Assembly (NCBI RefSeq): GCF_900102815.1
Contig: NZ_FNGF01000007.1
Location: forward strand, 265,182-329,181
Source of the DNA: Glycomyces sambucus
GTDB taxonomy: Bacteria; Actinomycetota; Actinomycetes; Mycobacteriales; Micromonosporaceae
Direction: 5' to 3'
DNA length: 64,000 nucleotides
Made by a program: the position numbers and the translations under genes. The notes under the pieces were generated by a model. The model made no database searches. It was not told the origin of the DNA and worked only from the letters and a program-made list of their open reading frames with translations. This document shows positions 1 to 8,526 of this stretch, one piece after another (within the stretch, counting starts at the first letter, position 1; every line of letters begins with the position of its first letter).

Positions 1-2966
1 ACGCCGCCCGCGGCGGTGGCGCTGGTCTTGACGGTGACGGTGACGGTCTGCCCGGCGGGGACGAGCACGGTGTCGCTGCTCGTGGTCAGCCAGGAGGTGT
101 CGCCGGGGTACTCGTAGCCGAGGATCGCGAACCCGCCGCCGCTGACGGCGAAGGTGACCTCGCCGTCGGCGCCGCCGGAGTTGGTGAGCTTCAGCTTGGT
201 CGACCAGGAGCCGCCTTGCTGCACGTAGGTGTTGATGGCGGTGGTGTTGACGGAGATGTTGGCGACGCCGATGGCGAAGTCGGCGACGGTCACGCCGTCG
301 GGGACGATCGCGACCTCCTCGGTGGCGGAGCCGTAGTCGGTGACGACGGCGGTGAACGCGGACGGACCGGAGCCGGGCGCGAAGGTCCAGTAGCCGCCGT
401 CGGCGCCGGTGACGGCCTGGTAGCCCGAGGCGGTGTGGGTGACGGTGGCGCCCGCGAAGGGCTCCCCGGTCTCCTGGTCGGTCACGGTGCCGCGCACGAG
501 GCCGCCTTCGATGGGGGCGCAGTCGCGGGAGGTGCCGACGAACACGTCGTCGACCTGCCACCACCAGGCCCAGGTGCGGTTGTCGTTGTAGTGGAACTTG
601 ACCTGCGCGGTCGTGGAGTCGGCCCACTCGGCGAGGTCGAGGGTGACGGTCTGGTTGCGGGCGTTCGCGGTCGGGGCCCACAGGGTCTCCCAGGTGGCGC
701 CGGCGTCGGGGCTGAAGAGGACCTCGGCGACGGTGTTGTAGGAGCCCTTGTAGTAGTCGGTCGCGAACGTGAGGACCGGTTCGTCGGCGGCGGACAGGTC
801 GAACACCGGGGAGACGAGGTCGGAGTCGAACAGCTTGTTGCCCGAGCCCTGCTCGTCGGAGTCGGCGATGGCGAAGGCGCCGGAGCCGGGGGTGCGGTTG
901 CCGCGGGCGCCGGGGTCGTCGAACTCCCAGGGGGTCTCGCCGCGGTCGACGACGGTCCACCCGGCGGGTGCGGCGCCGCTCTCGAAGCCGTTGCCGAGCG
1001 GCTCGTACCCGTAGCCGGGGGCGGTGCAGCTGTCGGCGATCGGGACCTCGACGACGAGGTCGGCCGCGGAGACGACGTCGACGGTGACGTCCTGGTAGCC
1101 GGGGTAGTCGGCCTCGACGAGGAGTTCCCACTCGCCCTCGGGGAGGGTGAGCGCGAAGTCGCCGGTGACCGGGTCGGTGGTGGTGGAGACCTCGCCACCG
1201 GTGGTGCTCACGGTGGCCGCGAGCGGCCAGCCGTGGCCGCCGCCGTCGACGACGGTGCCGCTGACGGTGGAGGAGGCGACGGCGGTGAGGACCGCGTCGT
1301 AGACGGCGGTCTGGTCGGCCTCGACGGTGACCGAGCCGGTGGTCTCGCCGTAGCCGAACTTGTTCACGGTGACCGCGTAGGTGCCGGTCGGGACGACGGG
1401 GAGCGCGAACGCGCCGTCCGCGCCGCTGGTGGCGGAGCGGGTGAAGTCGCCGGTGAAGACGAGGTCGGCGTCCGCGACGGGCGCGCCGTCCTGGTCGACG
1501 ACGGTGCCCGTGATGGACCCGGTGTCGCCGATCGGGGAGGCGAGGACCGCCGCGAGCGCGTCGAGTTTGCCGTTGCCCCAGACGTTGTTGAGGTCGGCGG
1601 TGCCGCCGCACTGGTCGTCGTCGACGGGGACCGCGGTGCCGGTGAGGGCCTCGTAGACGCCGTCGTAGTCGCCGTCGAGCGCCGGGGCGGCCGAGAGCAT
1701 GAGCGCCACGGTGCCCACGACGTGCGGGGCGGCCATGGAGGTGCCGCTCTTGAGGCCGTACCCGGTGCCCGGGATGGCGGACCGGGTGGCGACGCCGGGG
1801 GCGGCGAGGTCGGGTTTGACCTGGCCGTCGCGGCCGGGGCCGCGGGCGGAGAAGTACGCGATCTCGCCGGCGGCGTCGTAGGCGCCGACGCCGATCACGT
1901 TCGGGTACAGGCCGGGCGATCCGGCCGATTCGCAGCCCTCTTCGCCGTTGTTGCCCAGGGACATGACCGGGATGATCCCGGCCGCGTGCCACAGGGCGAC
2001 GATGTCCTCGTAGAACGGGTCGTCGACGGAGGCGGTGGTGCCCCAGGAGTTGTTGACGACGTCGGGGGCCTTGGACGGGTCGGCCCCGGTGCCGTCGGCC
2101 TTGGTGGGCGCGGCGATCCACTCGCCGGCGTCCAGGAGGGCGGCGGCGCTGGGGCAGCAGCCGTTGACGGCGATCCACTCGGCGCCGGGGGCGACGCCGA
2201 TCTGGTTGCCGGCGCCGTCGTCGCCGACCATGGTGCCCATGGTGTGGGTGCCGTGGCCGTTGGTGTCGCAGGGGGCGTCCCCGGCGCACGCGTTCGCGAC
2301 GTCGAAGAAGTTGTAGTCGTGCGTGAAGGTGCCGTCGCCGTTGTTGCCGCGGTACTGGTTCACCAGGGCCGGGTGGTCGTAGTCGACGCCGGTGTCGATC
2401 GAGGCGACGACGACGCCGGTCCCGTCGTAGCCGAGGTCCCACACGTCGGGGGCGTTGATCGCGTCGATGCCCCACTCGGTGGCGGTGGTGCCGAATCCGC
2501 TCTCGGGGACGGGCTCGATGAGCTCGTACTCGGGCGCCTGGACGAGCGCGTCGACGTTGCCGATCTGGACGAGGTCGGCGACGAGGTCCTTGCCGCCGAC
2601 GGCGCGGACGGTGTTCGACCCCCAGTAGGATTCGTAGTCGACACCGGACTGCTCCAGGAGGTCGATCACTTCCTTCTGCGAGGCCTCGGCGAACTCCTGA
2701 GCCGCTGCAACGGCTTCGGAGCCCTTCTCGGTCTTGGTGTCTGCGGCGAGGGCGGGGCTGAAGTCGGGGGCTCCTTCGAAGCGCACCCAGAGTTCGGCCT
2801 CGCCTTCGTTCTCGATCAGCGCGAGGAGGTCGGCCGCGGCCTTCTCCTCAATGAGGGCGTCGGTGTCGGACTCGGCGAGGGCCGCGGTACCGGGCAGTGC
2901 CGATACCAGCAGGCCCGCGGCCGAGGCGGCGAGGACTCGACGCCATCGTCGTTGCGGATTCGTCAC
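1..2966 (-). CDS. secreted S8 (subtilisin) family serine protease, C-terminus outside window
   Basis: Extracellular endopeptidase of the subtilase family. I take the GTG at 2966 as start: an AGGAG lies 5 nt upstream and the protein opens with a typical signal peptide (RRWRR, then an Ala/Leu-rich core ending near ALA at residue 31). About residues 40-130 look like an I9-type propeptide. The catalytic triad is complete: Asp191 in SIDTG, His238 in HGTHT, Ser410 in GTSMAAPH, with NNSWG as the oxyanion region. Beyond about residue 480 come beta-sandwich modules of the carboxypeptidase-regulatory-like type (GTVVDQDG, GTVVDGGG and GTVTDQETG starts) and a jelly-roll-like segment. The frame is open to the left edge, so the end is missing. 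Family assignment is secure; the substrate is unknown. Confidence 0.93.
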   Translation of the reverse strand, partial: MTNPQRRWRRVLAASAAGLLVSALPGTAALAESDTDALIEEKAAADLLALIENEGEAELWVRFEGAPDFSPALAADTKTEKGSEAVAAAQEFAEASQKEVIDLLEQSGVDYESYWGSNTVRAVGGKDLVADLVQIGNVDALVQAPEYELIEPVPESGFGTTATEWGIDAINAPDVWDLGYDGTGVVVASIDTGVDYDHPALVNQYRGNNGDGTFTHDYNFFDVANACAGDAPCDTNGHGTHTMGTMVGDDGAGNQIGVAPGAEWIAVNGCCPSAAALLDAGEWIAAPTKADGTGADPSKAPDVVNNSWGTTASVDDPFYEDIVALWHAAGIIPVMSLGNNGEEGCESAGSPGLYPNVIGVGAYDAAGEIAYFSARGPGRDGQVKPDLAAPGVATRSAIPGTGYGLKSGTSMAAPHVVGTVALMLSAAPALDGDYDGVYEALTGTAVPVDDDQCGGTADLNNVWGNGKLDALAAVLASPIGDTGSITGTVVDQDGAPVADADLVFTGDFTRSATSGADGAFALPVVPTGTYAVTVNKFGYGETTGSVTVEADQTAVYDAVLTAVASSTVSGTVVDGGGHGWPLAATVSTTGGEVSTTTDPVTGDFALTLPEGEWELLVEADYPGYQDVTVDVVSAADLVVEVPIADSCTAPGYGYEPLGNGFESGAAPAGWTVVDRGETPWEFDDPGARGNRTPGSGAFAIADSDEQGSGNKLFDSDLVSPVFDLSAADEPVLTFATDYYKGSYNTVAEVLFSPDAGATWETLWAPTANARNQTVTLDLAEWADSTTAQVKFHYNDNRTWAWWWQVDDVFVGTSRDCAPIEGGLVRGTVTDQETGEPFAGATVTHTASGYQAVTGADGGYWTFAPGSGPSAFTAVVTDYGSATEEVAIVPDGVTVADFAIGVANISVNTTAINTYVQQGGSWSTKLKLTNSGGADGEVTFAVSGGGFAILGYEYPGDTSWLTTSSDTVLVPAGQTVTVTVKTSATAAGG

Positions 2967-3404
2967 GACGGCTCCTGTTCTGTTGGGCTCCGGGTGCGGG
3001 GTGACGCCCCGGAGCGAGGGGGGTCGCACCGGCGCCCGCGTGGATGCGCGGACGCCGACGAAGACACGGTGCCAGTCCACAAACGAACGCACAAGGCCCC
3101 ACATCGCACGGTTCGGTCACCCGTTCACAGAACTCCGGTAACGGCCACATGATCCAAAGTGAACGAATGGGCCGTACCGGGAGGGTCCGTCAGAGGCCCT
3201 GATCTCGGGAGATTCCCGTGCAGGCCGGTGGAAGCGGGACGCGCCGGGGCGCGGGGTAACGCTTCGTCAACAGACCGGAAACGCTACGTAGAGTCAATGT
3301 TGTGATCAAGATCACAAATAAGCTTGTCGATACGAGTTGGGGCCCTTGGGACTCACGTCGAGTAGTGGCCGCATTACCCCTTCTGCACCCCTGGGCACGA
3401 GAAC
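2967..3404. other. upstream region of the subtilase gene
   Basis: No coding sequence recognised. It holds the leader and presumed promoter of the protease (minus-strand TTGACT at 3297-3292, no clear -10 box) and the CRP-type operator at 3300-3317. The part around 3285-3335 is clearly more AT-rich than its surroundings, as expected for a promoter in this genome. Confidence 0.5.
3300..3317. promoter_or_regulatory. perfect CRP-type operator (TGTGA-N6-TCACA)
   Basis: TTGTGATC-AA-GATCACAA is an inverted repeat containing an exact TGTGA-N6-TCACA core (3301-3316), the consensus of CRP-family cAMP receptor proteins including the actinobacterial one. It lies upstream of the subtilase gene, just outside a minus-strand TTGACT (3297-3292) that could be its -35 box. 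The site is seen directly; its use by CRP to control the protease is inferred. Confidence 0.6.
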
Positions 3405-3430
3405 GGCCCCCGCCGTCGCCGGCGGGGGCC
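3405..3430. terminator. hairpin terminator after the DUF1542-type gene
   Basis: Perfect 10-bp stem, GGCCCCCGCC (3405-3414) pairing with GGCGGGGGCC (3421-3430), 6-nt loop, starting 20 nt beyond the stop codon of the minus-strand gene at 3450. No U-tract, as is usual for high-GC actinobacteria. Confidence 0.7.
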
Positions 3431-3449
3431 TGAAGTCATGCCGGGAGGA

Positions 3450-4217
3450 CTACTCGAAGCCGCCGCCGAAATCGCCGCCGCCACCGAAGTCGCCCCCGCC
3501 GAAGTCCCCGCCCCCGTAGTCGCCGCCACCGTCCCCGGAGTCCCCCGAGGCGTCCCCGCCGTCCGAGTACCCGTCCTGGTAGCCGTCGGCGTACCCGCCC
3601 TCGACCGCGCCCATCGCGTAGGCCGGGGAGATCATCGCGTCGAAGATCATCATGCCCACCAGCGCACCGCCCGCGCCCGCCAGCGCGGGCTGCCACCACG
3701 GCGTGTTGTACCAGCCCGACGGGACGGGGCGTCCGTCCACATTGCCGCCCGGGTAGTAGTGGCGGTTCTCGTCGCTCGGGTCCGGCGAGCCGGTGTAGCG
3801 GCGGCCCTCGACCTCGGCGCTCACCGGCTCGGTGAGCGCGCCGGTGCGGCGCTGGCCGCGCATCGTGGGGATCTCCGGGCCGGGGTCGAGGTCCATCGCG
3901 AGCCGCGCGGCCCGCACGTAGTGCAGCCCCTCGATCGCGGTCTCGGCCGCGAGCCGGTACTGGTTGATCGTCTGCGCCTGCTCCAGTTGGGAGCCGGTCG
4001 CCGTGTAGCGCTCCCCGGCGTCGGCGAGGGCCTGGCCGGCGGGGAGGTTGTCACCGGGAGCGGTGAGGTTCATGGTCTGGCCGCCGAGGCGCTCGTGCAG
4101 GCGGCGCGCCTCCGCCTGCGCGTCGGCCAGCTCGGCCTCGGCGCGCTTCTTGTTGGAGCGGACCACGTAGAAGACGACGGCGACCGCGACCGCCAGCAGG
4201 ATCAACCACAGCGTCAT
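3450..4217 (-). CDS. DUF1542-type membrane protein with Gly/Asp-rich tail
   Basis: 255 aa. One N-terminal membrane helix (about residues 3-19, LWLILLAVAVAVVFYVV) followed by a basic stop-transfer (RSNKKR), a short coiled-coil stretch (residues 25-45), a conserved soluble region and a second hydrophobic segment (about 175-195, ALAGAGGALVGMMIFDAM). The last 40 residues are almost entirely Gly, Asp and Phe (GGGDFGGG repeats), resembling the low-complexity tails of some bacterial envelope proteins. Similar proteins are annotated as DUF1542-containing in streptomycetes; no biochemical role is known to me. The ATG is preceded by TAGGCT (4224-4229) with a 6-nt gap and no ribosome-binding site, so the mRNA is probably leaderless. 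Divergent from rmuC. Confidence 0.75.
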   Translation of the reverse strand: MTLWLILLAVAVAVVFYVVRSNKKRAEAELADAQAEARRLHERLGGQTMNLTAPGDNLPAGQALADAGERYTATGSQLEQAQTINQYRLAAETAIEGLHYVRAARLAMDLDPGPEIPTMRGQRRTGALTEPVSAEVEGRRYTGSPDPSDENRHYYPGGNVDGRPVPSGWYNTPWWQPALAGAGGALVGMMIFDAMISPAYAMGAVEGGYADGYQDGYSDGGDASGDSGDGGGDYGGGDFGGGDFGGGGDFGGGFE

Positions 4218-4258
4218 GGTCCGAGCCTACCCGCGGCCGCACCCCTACACTGGCCCCT

Positions 4259-5389
4259 ATGACGTGGGTCCTATTGGCGGCGGTGTGCCTCGCGGCGGGC
4301 GGCGTCGGCGGCTGGTTCGCGGGGCGCTCGCGCCAGGCCGCGGAACTGGCGGCGGCGACGGCCCGGCTCGAGGCGGCGGCCGAGAACGAGCACCGGCTGG
4401 AGGCGACGCTCCGCACCGTCGCGTACGAGGCCACCGACCACTCCCGCGAAGCGGTCGGCCAGGTGCTCGCCCCGATCGCGGACACCTTGCAGCGCTATGA
4501 GACCCGGCTGGGGGACGTGGAGCGGGCGCGCGTCGACGCGTACGCGCAGCTGCGCATCCAGCTCTCCGGCGTCGCCGACATCTCCGAGGGCCTGCGCGAG
4601 CAGACCGGGCGGCTGCTGGGCGCCCTGCGGTCGCCGCAGGTCCGCGGCCAGTGGGGCGAGGTGCAGCTGCGGCGCATCGTCGAGGCCGCCGGCATGGTCG
4701 AGCACTGCGACTTCACCGAGCAGCACACCGCCTCGGTCGACGGGCGCGGCGTGCGCCCCGACCTGGTCGTGAAGCTGTCGGGCGGGCGGACCCTCGTGGT
4801 CGACGCGAAGGCGCCCCTCCAGGCGTACCTCCAGGCGCTGGAGATCGAGGACGAGGCCGGGCGCGACGACCTGCTGCGCACCCACGCGAAGCACCTGCGC
4901 CGGCACGCGGAGTCCTTGGCGGGCAAGGAGTACTGGCGGGCGTTCGACGACACGCCGGAGATGGTGGTGCTGTTCGTGCCCGCCGACGCGTTCCTCGACG
5001 CGGCCCTGCGCGGGGACCCCTCGCTCCTGGAGGACGCGTTCGCGCGCGGCGTGGTGATCGCCTCCCCGGCGACGCTCATGGCGCTGCTGCGGACGGTGGC
5101 GCACACGTGGCGGCAGGAGGCGCTGGCGCGGCACGCGAAGGAGGTCCACAAGCTGGGGCGGGAGCTGCACGAGCGGCTCGGCTCGGTCGCGGGGCACTTC
5201 GCGCGGCTCGGCTCGTCGCTGGAGGCGGCGGTCGGCTCCTACAACGCGGCGGTCGCCAGCGTCGAGTCGCGGCTCCTGGTGACCGCGCGGCGCTTCACCG
5301 AACTCGAGGTCGCGGGCGACCCGCCCGAGTCCCCGGCCCCGGTGGTGACCCCGGCGCGGCGGCCGACCTGGGACGAGGACGTGCGCTGA
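4259..5389 (+). CDS. rmuC: DNA recombination protein RmuC family
   Basis: 376 aa. RmuC proteins are thought to limit DNA rearrangement between inverted repeats and carry a PD-(D/E)XK-like nuclease fold. Visible: an N-terminal hydrophobic segment (residues 3-20), a coiled-coil region to about 115, then the diagnostic RGQWGEVQLRRI (around 130-145), the nuclease-like VVDAKAPL (around 180) and the conserved FVPADAFLDAAL block. C-terminus is a Pro-rich tail. The ATG follows TACACT (4246-4251) by 7 nt without a ribosome-binding site, so leaderless initiation is likely. Only 41 nt separate it from the divergent membrane-protein gene; the two promoters must abut. Confidence 0.93.
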   Translation: MTWVLLAAVCLAAGGVGGWFAGRSRQAAELAAATARLEAAAENEHRLEATLRTVAYEATDHSREAVGQVLAPIADTLQRYETRLGDVERARVDAYAQLRIQLSGVADISEGLREQTGRLLGALRSPQVRGQWGEVQLRRIVEAAGMVEHCDFTEQHTASVDGRGVRPDLVVKLSGGRTLVVDAKAPLQAYLQALEIEDEAGRDDLLRTHAKHLRRHAESLAGKEYWRAFDDTPEMVVLFVPADAFLDAALRGDPSLLEDAFARGVVIASPATLMALLRTVAHTWRQEALARHAKEVHKLGRELHERLGSVAGHFARLGSSLEAAVGSYNAAVASVESRLLVTARRFTELEVAGDPPESPAPVVTPARRPTWDEDVR

Positions 5390-5456
5390 AGCGAGAGCAC
5401 TGAGGCGAGGGCGCGGAAGCGAGGGCGCAGAGGCGAGAGCGCGGATGCGCGCACGC
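5390..5456 (+). repeat. short degenerate tandem repeat after rmuC
   Basis: Imperfect repeats of a roughly 12-14-nt unit resembling GCGAGGGCGCGGAA (5391-5449). Lies in the gap between convergent rmuC and ispH, directly beside the 72-bp dispersed repeat. No coding potential that I trust. Confidence 0.55.
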
Positions 5457-5458
5457 AC

Positions 5459-5530
5459 GCGCCGCCCGAAGGGCGTGGGCGGGTGGGCTAGGAGTACTAC
5501 CATCCCGAGCCCCCACCCACCCGGGGAAGA
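5459..5530 (-). repeat. dispersed 72-bp repeat, copy A
   Basis: Read on the minus strand this segment matches 8452-8525 (plus) over about 72 nt with only around a dozen substitutions and no gaps. It contains a short hairpin with a TTC(G) loop (GCCC-TTC-GGGC, at the 5459 end) and a C-run arm. It sits between convergent rmuC and ispH. Both copies occupy gaps between convergent genes, so a terminator or REP-like role is plausible. Confidence 0.75.
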
Positions 5531-5631
5531 ATAAGGTCCCAGCCTCGCACCGGGGTCCGACAGAAACCGGCCCGCTGCGCGGCCGTGTCACCCGATCGGG
5601 TCAGGGCCGGATGACGACCGGTCCGAAGGCC

Positions 5632-6594
5632 CTAGGCCCGGCCGGCGGCGCGCAGGTCGGTGACGAGTTCGCGCGGGAGCTGGAAGGTGATCTTCTCGGT
5701 CACCGGCTCGAACTCCTCGACGCTCGCGAACCCGCGCTCGGCGAGGTGCGCGAGGACGTCCTGCACCAGGTTGTCGGGCACCGACGCGCCCGAGGACAGG
5801 CCCACGGTCGTGGCGCCGTCGAGCCACGCGTCCTGGATCTCGTGCGCGAAGTCGATGAGGTGCCCGCTGCGGGCGCCGTGCTGCACGGCGACCTCGACCA
5901 GCCGCACCGAGTTCGACGAGTTCGTCGACCCGACCACGAGCATCACGTCGCAGTCGGCCGCGATGTCCTTGACCACCTGCTGGCGGTTCTGGGTCGCGTA
6001 GCAGATGTCGTCGCTCGGGGGGCTCTGGAGCAGCGGCAGGCGCTTCTTCAGCCGGTCGACGGTCTCCATGGTCTCGTCCACCGAGAGCGTCGTCTGCGAC
6101 AGCCACACGACCTTCTCGGGGTCGCGGATCGTCACCCCGTCCACCGAGTCGGGGCCGTCGACGAGCTGGATGTGCTCGGGGGCCTCGCCGGAGGTGCCGA
6201 TGACCTCCTCGTGGCCCTCGTGGCCGATGAGCAGGATGTCGTAGTCCTCCTCGGCGTACCGGCGCGCCTCCTTGTGGACCTTGGTCACCAGGGGGCAGGT
6301 CGCGTCGATCGCCTTGAGGCCGCGCTCGGCGGCCTGGTCGTGCACCTCGGGCGCCACACCGTGCGCGGAGAAGACCACGACCGAGCCGGTCGGGACCTCC
6401 TCGTTCTCCTCGACGAACACCGCGCCCTTCGCCGCCAGCGTGTCGACCACGTGGCGGTTGTGCACGATCTCCTTGCGCACGTAGACGGGAGCGCCGTAGA
6501 GCTCCAGCGCCTTCTCGACGGTCACCACGGCCCGGTCCACGCCCGCGCAGTACCCGCGCGGCTTGGCCAACAACACTCGCTTCGGGTCTGCCAC
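5632..6594 (-). CDS. ispH: 4-hydroxy-3-methylbut-2-enyl diphosphate reductase
   Basis: 320 aa. Last enzyme of the non-mevalonate (MEP) isoprenoid pathway: reduces HMBPP to IPP and DMAPP in the cytosol using a [4Fe-4S] cluster. The three cluster cysteines are present: Cys16 (GYCAGV), Cys100 (TCPLVT) and Cys198 (ICYATQNRQ). The substrate-binding histidines HNRHVVD (near 45) and GHEGHEE (near 125) and the TNSSNS motif are intact. Length is normal. GTG start at 6594, preceded by TACCAT (6601-6606 on the minus strand) with a 6-nt gap and no ribosome-binding site: leaderless. Divergent from xseA. Confidence 0.97.
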   Translation of the reverse strand: MADPKRVLLAKPRGYCAGVDRAVVTVEKALELYGAPVYVRKEIVHNRHVVDTLAAKGAVFVEENEEVPTGSVVVFSAHGVAPEVHDQAAERGLKAIDATCPLVTKVHKEARRYAEEDYDILLIGHEGHEEVIGTSGEAPEHIQLVDGPDSVDGVTIRDPEKVVWLSQTTLSVDETMETVDRLKKRLPLLQSPPSDDICYATQNRQQVVKDIAADCDVMLVVGSTNSSNSVRLVEVAVQHGARSGHLIDFAHEIQDAWLDGATTVGLSSGASVPDNLVQDVLAHLAERGFASVEEFEPVTEKITFQLPRELVTDLRAAGRA

Positions 6595-6650
6595 GCCTCG
6601 ATGGTATCCGCACGGCCGGTTTCGTCACACCCCGCAGTTACGCTGAACAC

Positions 6651-7988
6651 GTGACCGCCGCAGAGCAGAGCAGCGCAGGACCGCCCGCCCAGCCGAGCGC
6701 CCCCGGCCAGGTACCGGAAGGCGCGCCGGACCGGGCCCCGGGCCCCGCCACCGGGCCCGGCGCGCCGATGAGCGCCGAGAACCCGTGGCCGCTGCGGGTC
6801 GTCTCCAAGAAGATCGGCGACTGGCTCGCCCGCCTCGGCGAGGTGTGGACCGAGGGGCAGATCACGGAGATCAGCCACCGCGGCCGCACCGTCTACCTGA
6901 CCCTGCGCGACCCCTCGGCCGAGGTCTCGATGCGGGTCGTCGACTTCACCGGCGCCGTCGCGGCCTGCGACCCGCCGCTGCGCGACGGCGCCCAGGTCGT
7001 CATCCGCGCCCAGGCCCAGTGGTGGGACAAGAACGGCTCCCTCTCGCTGCACGTGCGCGAGATCCGCCAGGTCGGCCTCGGCGAACTCCTCGCCCGGCTG
7101 GAGCGCCTCAAGAAGCTCCTCGCCGCCGAGGGCCTGTTCGCGGCCGACCGCAAGAAGCCGCTGCCGTTCCTGCCCTACCGGATCGGGCTCATCACCGGGC
7201 GCGCCTCCGACGCGATGCGCGACGTCCTCAAGAACGCCAAGGCCCGGCTCCCCTCCGCGGACTTCGCGGTCCGCGAGGTCGCCGTCCAGGGCCCGCGCGC
7301 GGTCGCCGAGGTCTGCGCGGCGCTCGCCGAGCTCGACCGGGACCCCGACGTCGAGGTCATCGTCATCGCCCGCGGCGGCGGCTCCATGGAGGACCTGCTG
7401 CCGTTCTCCGACGAGACGCTGTGCCGGGCGGTGGCCGAGGCCGTCACGCCCGTGGTCTCGGCGATCGGGCACGAGCCCGACACGCCGATCCTCGACTACG
7501 TCGCCGACTGGCGCGCGTCCACGCCCACCGAGGCCGGGAAGAAGGTGGTCCCCGACCTCGCCGAGGAGCAGCGCGGCCTCAACATCAGCCGCACCCGCCT
7601 GCGCCAGGCCCTGAACGCGATGCTCGCGCGCGAGGCCGACGCGCTCGCGGCGATGCGCGCGCGGCCGGTGCTGGCGCGGCCCGAGACGATGCTGGAGGCC
7701 CGGTCCGAGGCGGTCGCGAACCTGGTGCACCGCATGCGGTCCCGGGTCGACTCGCGCCTGGAGCGGTCGACGGACGACCTGGAGCACCTGCGGGCGCGGC
7801 TCAGGGCGCTCTCACCGCAGTCCACACTGGACCGCGGCTATGCGATCGTCACCGACACGGACTCGGGGGCGGTCCTGCGGGACGCCGCGGACGCGGGCGA
7901 GGCGATCGAAGTGCGGCTCGCGGCGGGTTCGCTGCGGGCGGCGGTGGTGCAGACGAACACGGAGACAAGGGAGGACGACGCGCAGTGA
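6651..7988 (+). CDS. xseA: exodeoxyribonuclease VII large subunit
   Basis: 445 aa. Catalytic subunit of ExoVII, which degrades single-stranded DNA from both ends. An N-terminal OB-fold (about residues 45-135, with WTEGQITEISHRGRTVYLTL) is followed by the catalytic region (LPFLPYRIGLITGRASDAMRD, and IARGGGSMEDL near 240), a coiled-coil and a C-terminal SPQSTLDRGYAIV segment. The first ~40 residues are a Pro/Ala-rich extension. The GTG at 6651 follows TACGCT (6639-6644) by 6 nt, supporting a leaderless start; an ATG at 6768 would remove the extension. The stop overlaps the xseB start. Confidence 0.95.
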   Translation: MTAAEQSSAGPPAQPSAPGQVPEGAPDRAPGPATGPGAPMSAENPWPLRVVSKKIGDWLARLGEVWTEGQITEISHRGRTVYLTLRDPSAEVSMRVVDFTGAVAACDPPLRDGAQVVIRAQAQWWDKNGSLSLHVREIRQVGLGELLARLERLKKLLAAEGLFAADRKKPLPFLPYRIGLITGRASDAMRDVLKNAKARLPSADFAVREVAVQGPRAVAEVCAALAELDRDPDVEVIVIARGGGSMEDLLPFSDETLCRAVAEAVTPVVSAIGHEPDTPILDYVADWRASTPTEAGKKVVPDLAEEQRGLNISRTRLRQALNAMLAREADALAAMRARPVLARPETMLEARSEAVANLVHRMRSRVDSRLERSTDDLEHLRARLRALSPQSTLDRGYAIVTDTDSGAVLRDAADAGEAIEVRLAAGSLRAAVVQTNTETREDDAQ

Positions 7989-8194
7989 GCGATGAGCGGT
8001 TGACGTACGAGGAGGCCCGGGCCGAGCTCGTGGCCACGGTCGAGCGACTGGAGGCGGGCGGCGCCACCCTGGAGGAGTCGCTGAAGCTCTGGGAGCACGG
8101 CGAGGCCCTGGCCGACCGGTGCCAGTCGCACCTCGAAGGCGCCCGGGAGCGCCTGAAGGCCCGCACCGAGCCCGGAGACGACGCCGAGGAGTAG
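7985..8194 (+). CDS. xseB: exodeoxyribonuclease VII small subunit
   Basis: 69 aa. Small helical partner that activates the XseA subunit. The GTG start overlaps the xseA stop in GTGA (7985-7988), so the two are translationally coupled. Sequence features of the family are clear: LTYEEARAELVATVERLE, LEESLKLWEHGEAL and CQSHLEGARERL, with an acidic end. Too short to stand out unless the overlap is followed. Confidence 0.93.
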   Translation: MSDERLTYEEARAELVATVERLEAGGATLEESLKLWEHGEALADRCQSHLEGARERLKARTEPGDDAEE

Positions 8195-8260
8195 CGCCAC
8201 CGAGCCCGGAGGCGATGCCGGGAACCAGCCCCGGGCGTCGGCGCGGCCCGGCGCCAGCCG

Positions 8261-8358
8261 GGACTCGGACTCGGACTCGGACTCGGACTCGGACTCGGAC
8301 TCGGACTCGGACTCGGACTCGGACTCGGACTCGGACTCGGACTCGGACTCGGACTCGG
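8261..8358 (+). repeat. (GGACTC)16 hexanucleotide microsatellite
   Basis: Sixteen perfect, uninterrupted GGACTC units (8261-8356) plus GG, starting 67 nt after the xseB stop. Any in-frame reading gives simple dipeptides (Ser-Glu on minus, Arg-Thr on plus). No gene boundary supports translation, so I treat it as intergenic. Confidence 0.97.
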
Positions 8359-8451
8359 TCGATGACGATCCGCCCGAACTCACTCGTTCGGGCGACATTC
8401 CGGGCCGCGGGGGTCGTTCTTGTCGGACCCGCCCGGAAGCATGGGGGCTAC

Positions 8452-8525
8452 CTTTCCCCGGGAGGGTGGGGGTTAGGGATGGAACCACTACTAGCCCGCC
8501 CACCCACGCCCTTCGGGCGGCGCGC
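8452..8525 (+). repeat. dispersed 72-bp repeat, copy B
   Basis: Match of copy A (5459-5530) in the opposite orientation. Shared core: TTCCCCGGG, then GTGGGGG, GGGATGG, CTAGCCC and a terminal CACGCCCTTCGGGCGGCGCG. It lies between xseB and the convergent DUF4245 gene, its right end nearly touching that gene's stop codon, and carries the same TTC(G)-loop hairpin. Confidence 0.75.
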
Positions 8526-8526
8526 G

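Noticed and set aside
216..3152. Open frame of 978 codons on the plus strand
   Set aside because: Its Gly/Val/Asp-only composition is the antisense shadow of the subtilase gene, which has a full catalytic triad on the minus strand.
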